64,000 nt of DNA, taken from positions 1 to 64,000 of the forward strand of contig NZ_JAFEIG010000031.1 in assembly GCF_017495225.1 (NCBI RefSeq), written 5' to 3'. The number at the start of each line of letters is the position of its first letter. Position 1 is the stretch's first letter. Shown here piece after piece: positions 27,501 through 30,500 of the stretch. Position numbers and translations under genes: made by a program. Source of the stretch: Daejeonella sp. GTDB lineage: Bacteria > Bacteroidota > Bacteroidia > Sphingobacteriales > Sphingobacteriaceae. Below the pieces are notes generated by a model. It was not told where the DNA came from, searched no databases, and saw nothing but the letters and a program-made list of their open reading frames with translations.

Positions 27501-30500
27501 TACCGGAGTACCAGAAGGTAAATCAGCATCTCCGCCATTAGATATAGTAAATTCTAAAGAAATAAAGGGACAATTAGCTTCAATTTCATCAATATTGATA
27601 CTTGCATCTGGTACTTTAACTATCCCTGGAGGCAATGCCAATGCATCATAATTAGCTACCCCATTAATATAACTAATACCACTAATTTGTGTGAGGTATT
27701 TGTTAAAAGTAAAAAGACCTGAGTTTAGCGGAAAAGGCAATCCCACATTTTGTTCTTTTACTGGAACTGTTAAATCATTATTAATATTTACTGTTCTATA
27801 ATTTCTTTGGTTCCAACGGTTCAAAGTATTTTGCCAAGGATAACTACCACTTGCCAAAACATAAAGATAACCAGTAAATGGAATGTCTTCGCCAACTGCA
27901 CCTCCAACAGCAACAATTTCAGCAGTACCATCACCATTCACATCTGCAACAACCGGATGCTCGGCCCAAGTAGCCGTAGCAATATTAAATGATGCTTTTA
28001 CAACAACAGGAAGTTTCGAAGCATTAATAATTGATAACTGTTGCTCTCCTAAAAATAATATTTCTTCTACCCCATCACCTTCAAAATCAAAAGAAGTTAC
28101 CGAAGTTTCAGCATATCCAATTCCATCATCAACAGTAATTTGCCAGATTACTCCAGGTGTGGCATTGGTCTTATAATTCACATTATAAGCAATTAACTTA
28201 CCCGTGTTTACAACCAATATTTCAGGAAAATCTTTCTGCTTACCATCTTTTGTATCATTATACAAATTGGCCGCCATAGGCATACCAGAAGTTGATGTTC
28301 CTCCTGTGCGTCTTAATAATACTGAACCGCCATTTGGATCCCAAATAATAAAGTCACCAGTTGAACTAGAGCCATAAAACACGTCAATATCTCCATCCAA
28401 ATCTACATCGGCAATACCTGTTCTACCATCATCATTAATTGCAATAGACGACAAATAGGTATTCGCTCTTCTTAAAACAGTTAATTGATTGGTGATAAAG
28501 TTTGGTGCATAAACTGTTCCTCCAGCAGCTAATTCCTTACCAGGATTAGAAAGAATAATATCCGCTGCCACAGCATCCGCATGCGCGTAGGCTAAACCTC
28601 CACCAAATGGCATTGATAGTCCGTTTGAAATAACTCTTGTAAGCGTATTAGTGAGCGGATCAAATTTAAAAATATCTGTTCCTACATAAATCTCAGAAAT
28701 ACCATCTTCATCAAAATCCACAAAATTAGGTGACGCTGAGGGTCTTAAAACTGGTAAATCTGACTTGGCAATATAAGAACTTGGCGTGCTAGTGCTACCC
28801 GGACTTACAAGTACAGTATTAGGGAATAAGTAAAGAAAACCATTCGCATCAATTACCGCAATTTCAGGATTCCCATCTCGATTTATATCAGCAACAGCTG
28901 GCTGCATGGTTGAGTTTCCAACCTGTTTCAACATCGGTATGGTAATATTGTTGGTGGTTTTCGAAAAATTAGAACCATCACCCTTGTAGATAATGATACC
29001 AGTTCCTGTTTTAACCAATATTTCAGCAATACCATCATTGTCTAAATCAGCAACCGTTGGTGTAGTAGCAGTCTCTATTCCATACGCACTTCTATAAACC
29101 TGCCTGATATTCATATCTGCTATTTCAATAGCAGGTCCGACGCATTCTGGAGTTGTTAAATCATTGGAAATGGGATCTATCAAATCTGGCAAGCCGTCGC
29201 CATCAGTATCAGTACATAAATTGAATGAACTTTGTAAAGCAAAAGCTGCATAAGTTGAATTGTATTTTATTGTTCCCGCAACTGTTCCCTCGTATTGATT
29301 CAACAATCCATTACCATTACTGTCCGTTCCTGTTGGAAAAACTGTCGTACCTGTTTCTGTTGTTGAACTTCCTGCTTCAATTGCATCGGCACAACCATCG
29401 CCGTCGGAGTCTAAATCCAAATGGTTTGGTTTACCATCCGTATCTGTATCTAAATTAGTGCAGCTTATCTCTCTAAAATAAACCTCTTGGGCCCAATTAG
29501 CCTGACCCGTCATGCTGATAGCAAAAATTCGATAGCTTTTATATGCTATCACATTGCTTGACATATCAAACTTTATCGAATTTGTTGTAGCTAATACTGG
29601 AGCGGTATTGGCCACCACTTGTGAGCTCACAATATCAATCCAGCTAGTACCACCATCATTAGAACCCTGAATTTTATATGTTCCGCCTGCAATAAATGGC
29701 GTCTGGTTTACATTATTCGCTAATTCTATGAGGTTAAGTAATTTAGCAGTTGGTAAATTAAATTGTAAAACAGTTTTGTTTGCGATGGCAGACTCACTTG
29801 GATATAATTGCTGACTGAGCGTACCATCAACTAAAGCACCCAAATTAGTAGGCGCATTTTGATAGATCCATGCCACTGCAGAAGTTACCGTAACTCCAGT
29901 TTTACTCATCGAAGTACGGGTACAAGTCTGCTCTGAAACATCTAAAACCCCATCATTATCATCATCTATATCTAGAAAATCTGCTGCCCCATCTAAATCA
30001 GAATCTAAACAGCTAAAGGTTTTGAAGGCTATATTATTTTCGTATGAACACTCTGGAACAGTAGTATTCGGCGACCAAGTACTTAAATTAAATGGTGTAG
30101 CGGTAGTTCCTAAATCATTAACTACAGCATAAATACTTGTTCCTACACGATAAATTGTTGCGGAAATTGAAATGTTTGCACTTGCGCCTACCGCAATGCT
30201 CGCAGTAGTTTGAGCGCTACCAATTAAATTGGCTTGTCCAATAGTAGGATCAGCATCATACAAAGAAACATACACTCCGGCAGGTAAAGCCGCCGCACCA
30301 GAATTTGAAATGCTTGCCGATACTGTTAAATTGGGACAAGTACCTGTAATAGAATTAATTACAATACTTGCATCAGCTCCTAAAGTAAATCCATATGGCA
30401 CATTTGACCCTAAAGCATCCGCAAATTGCAATTGTGCTACGTTATTATTTAAAGCAGCAGAACTTGCCGAATTGTTTTCGGTAGCTGGGACTGTTAAATC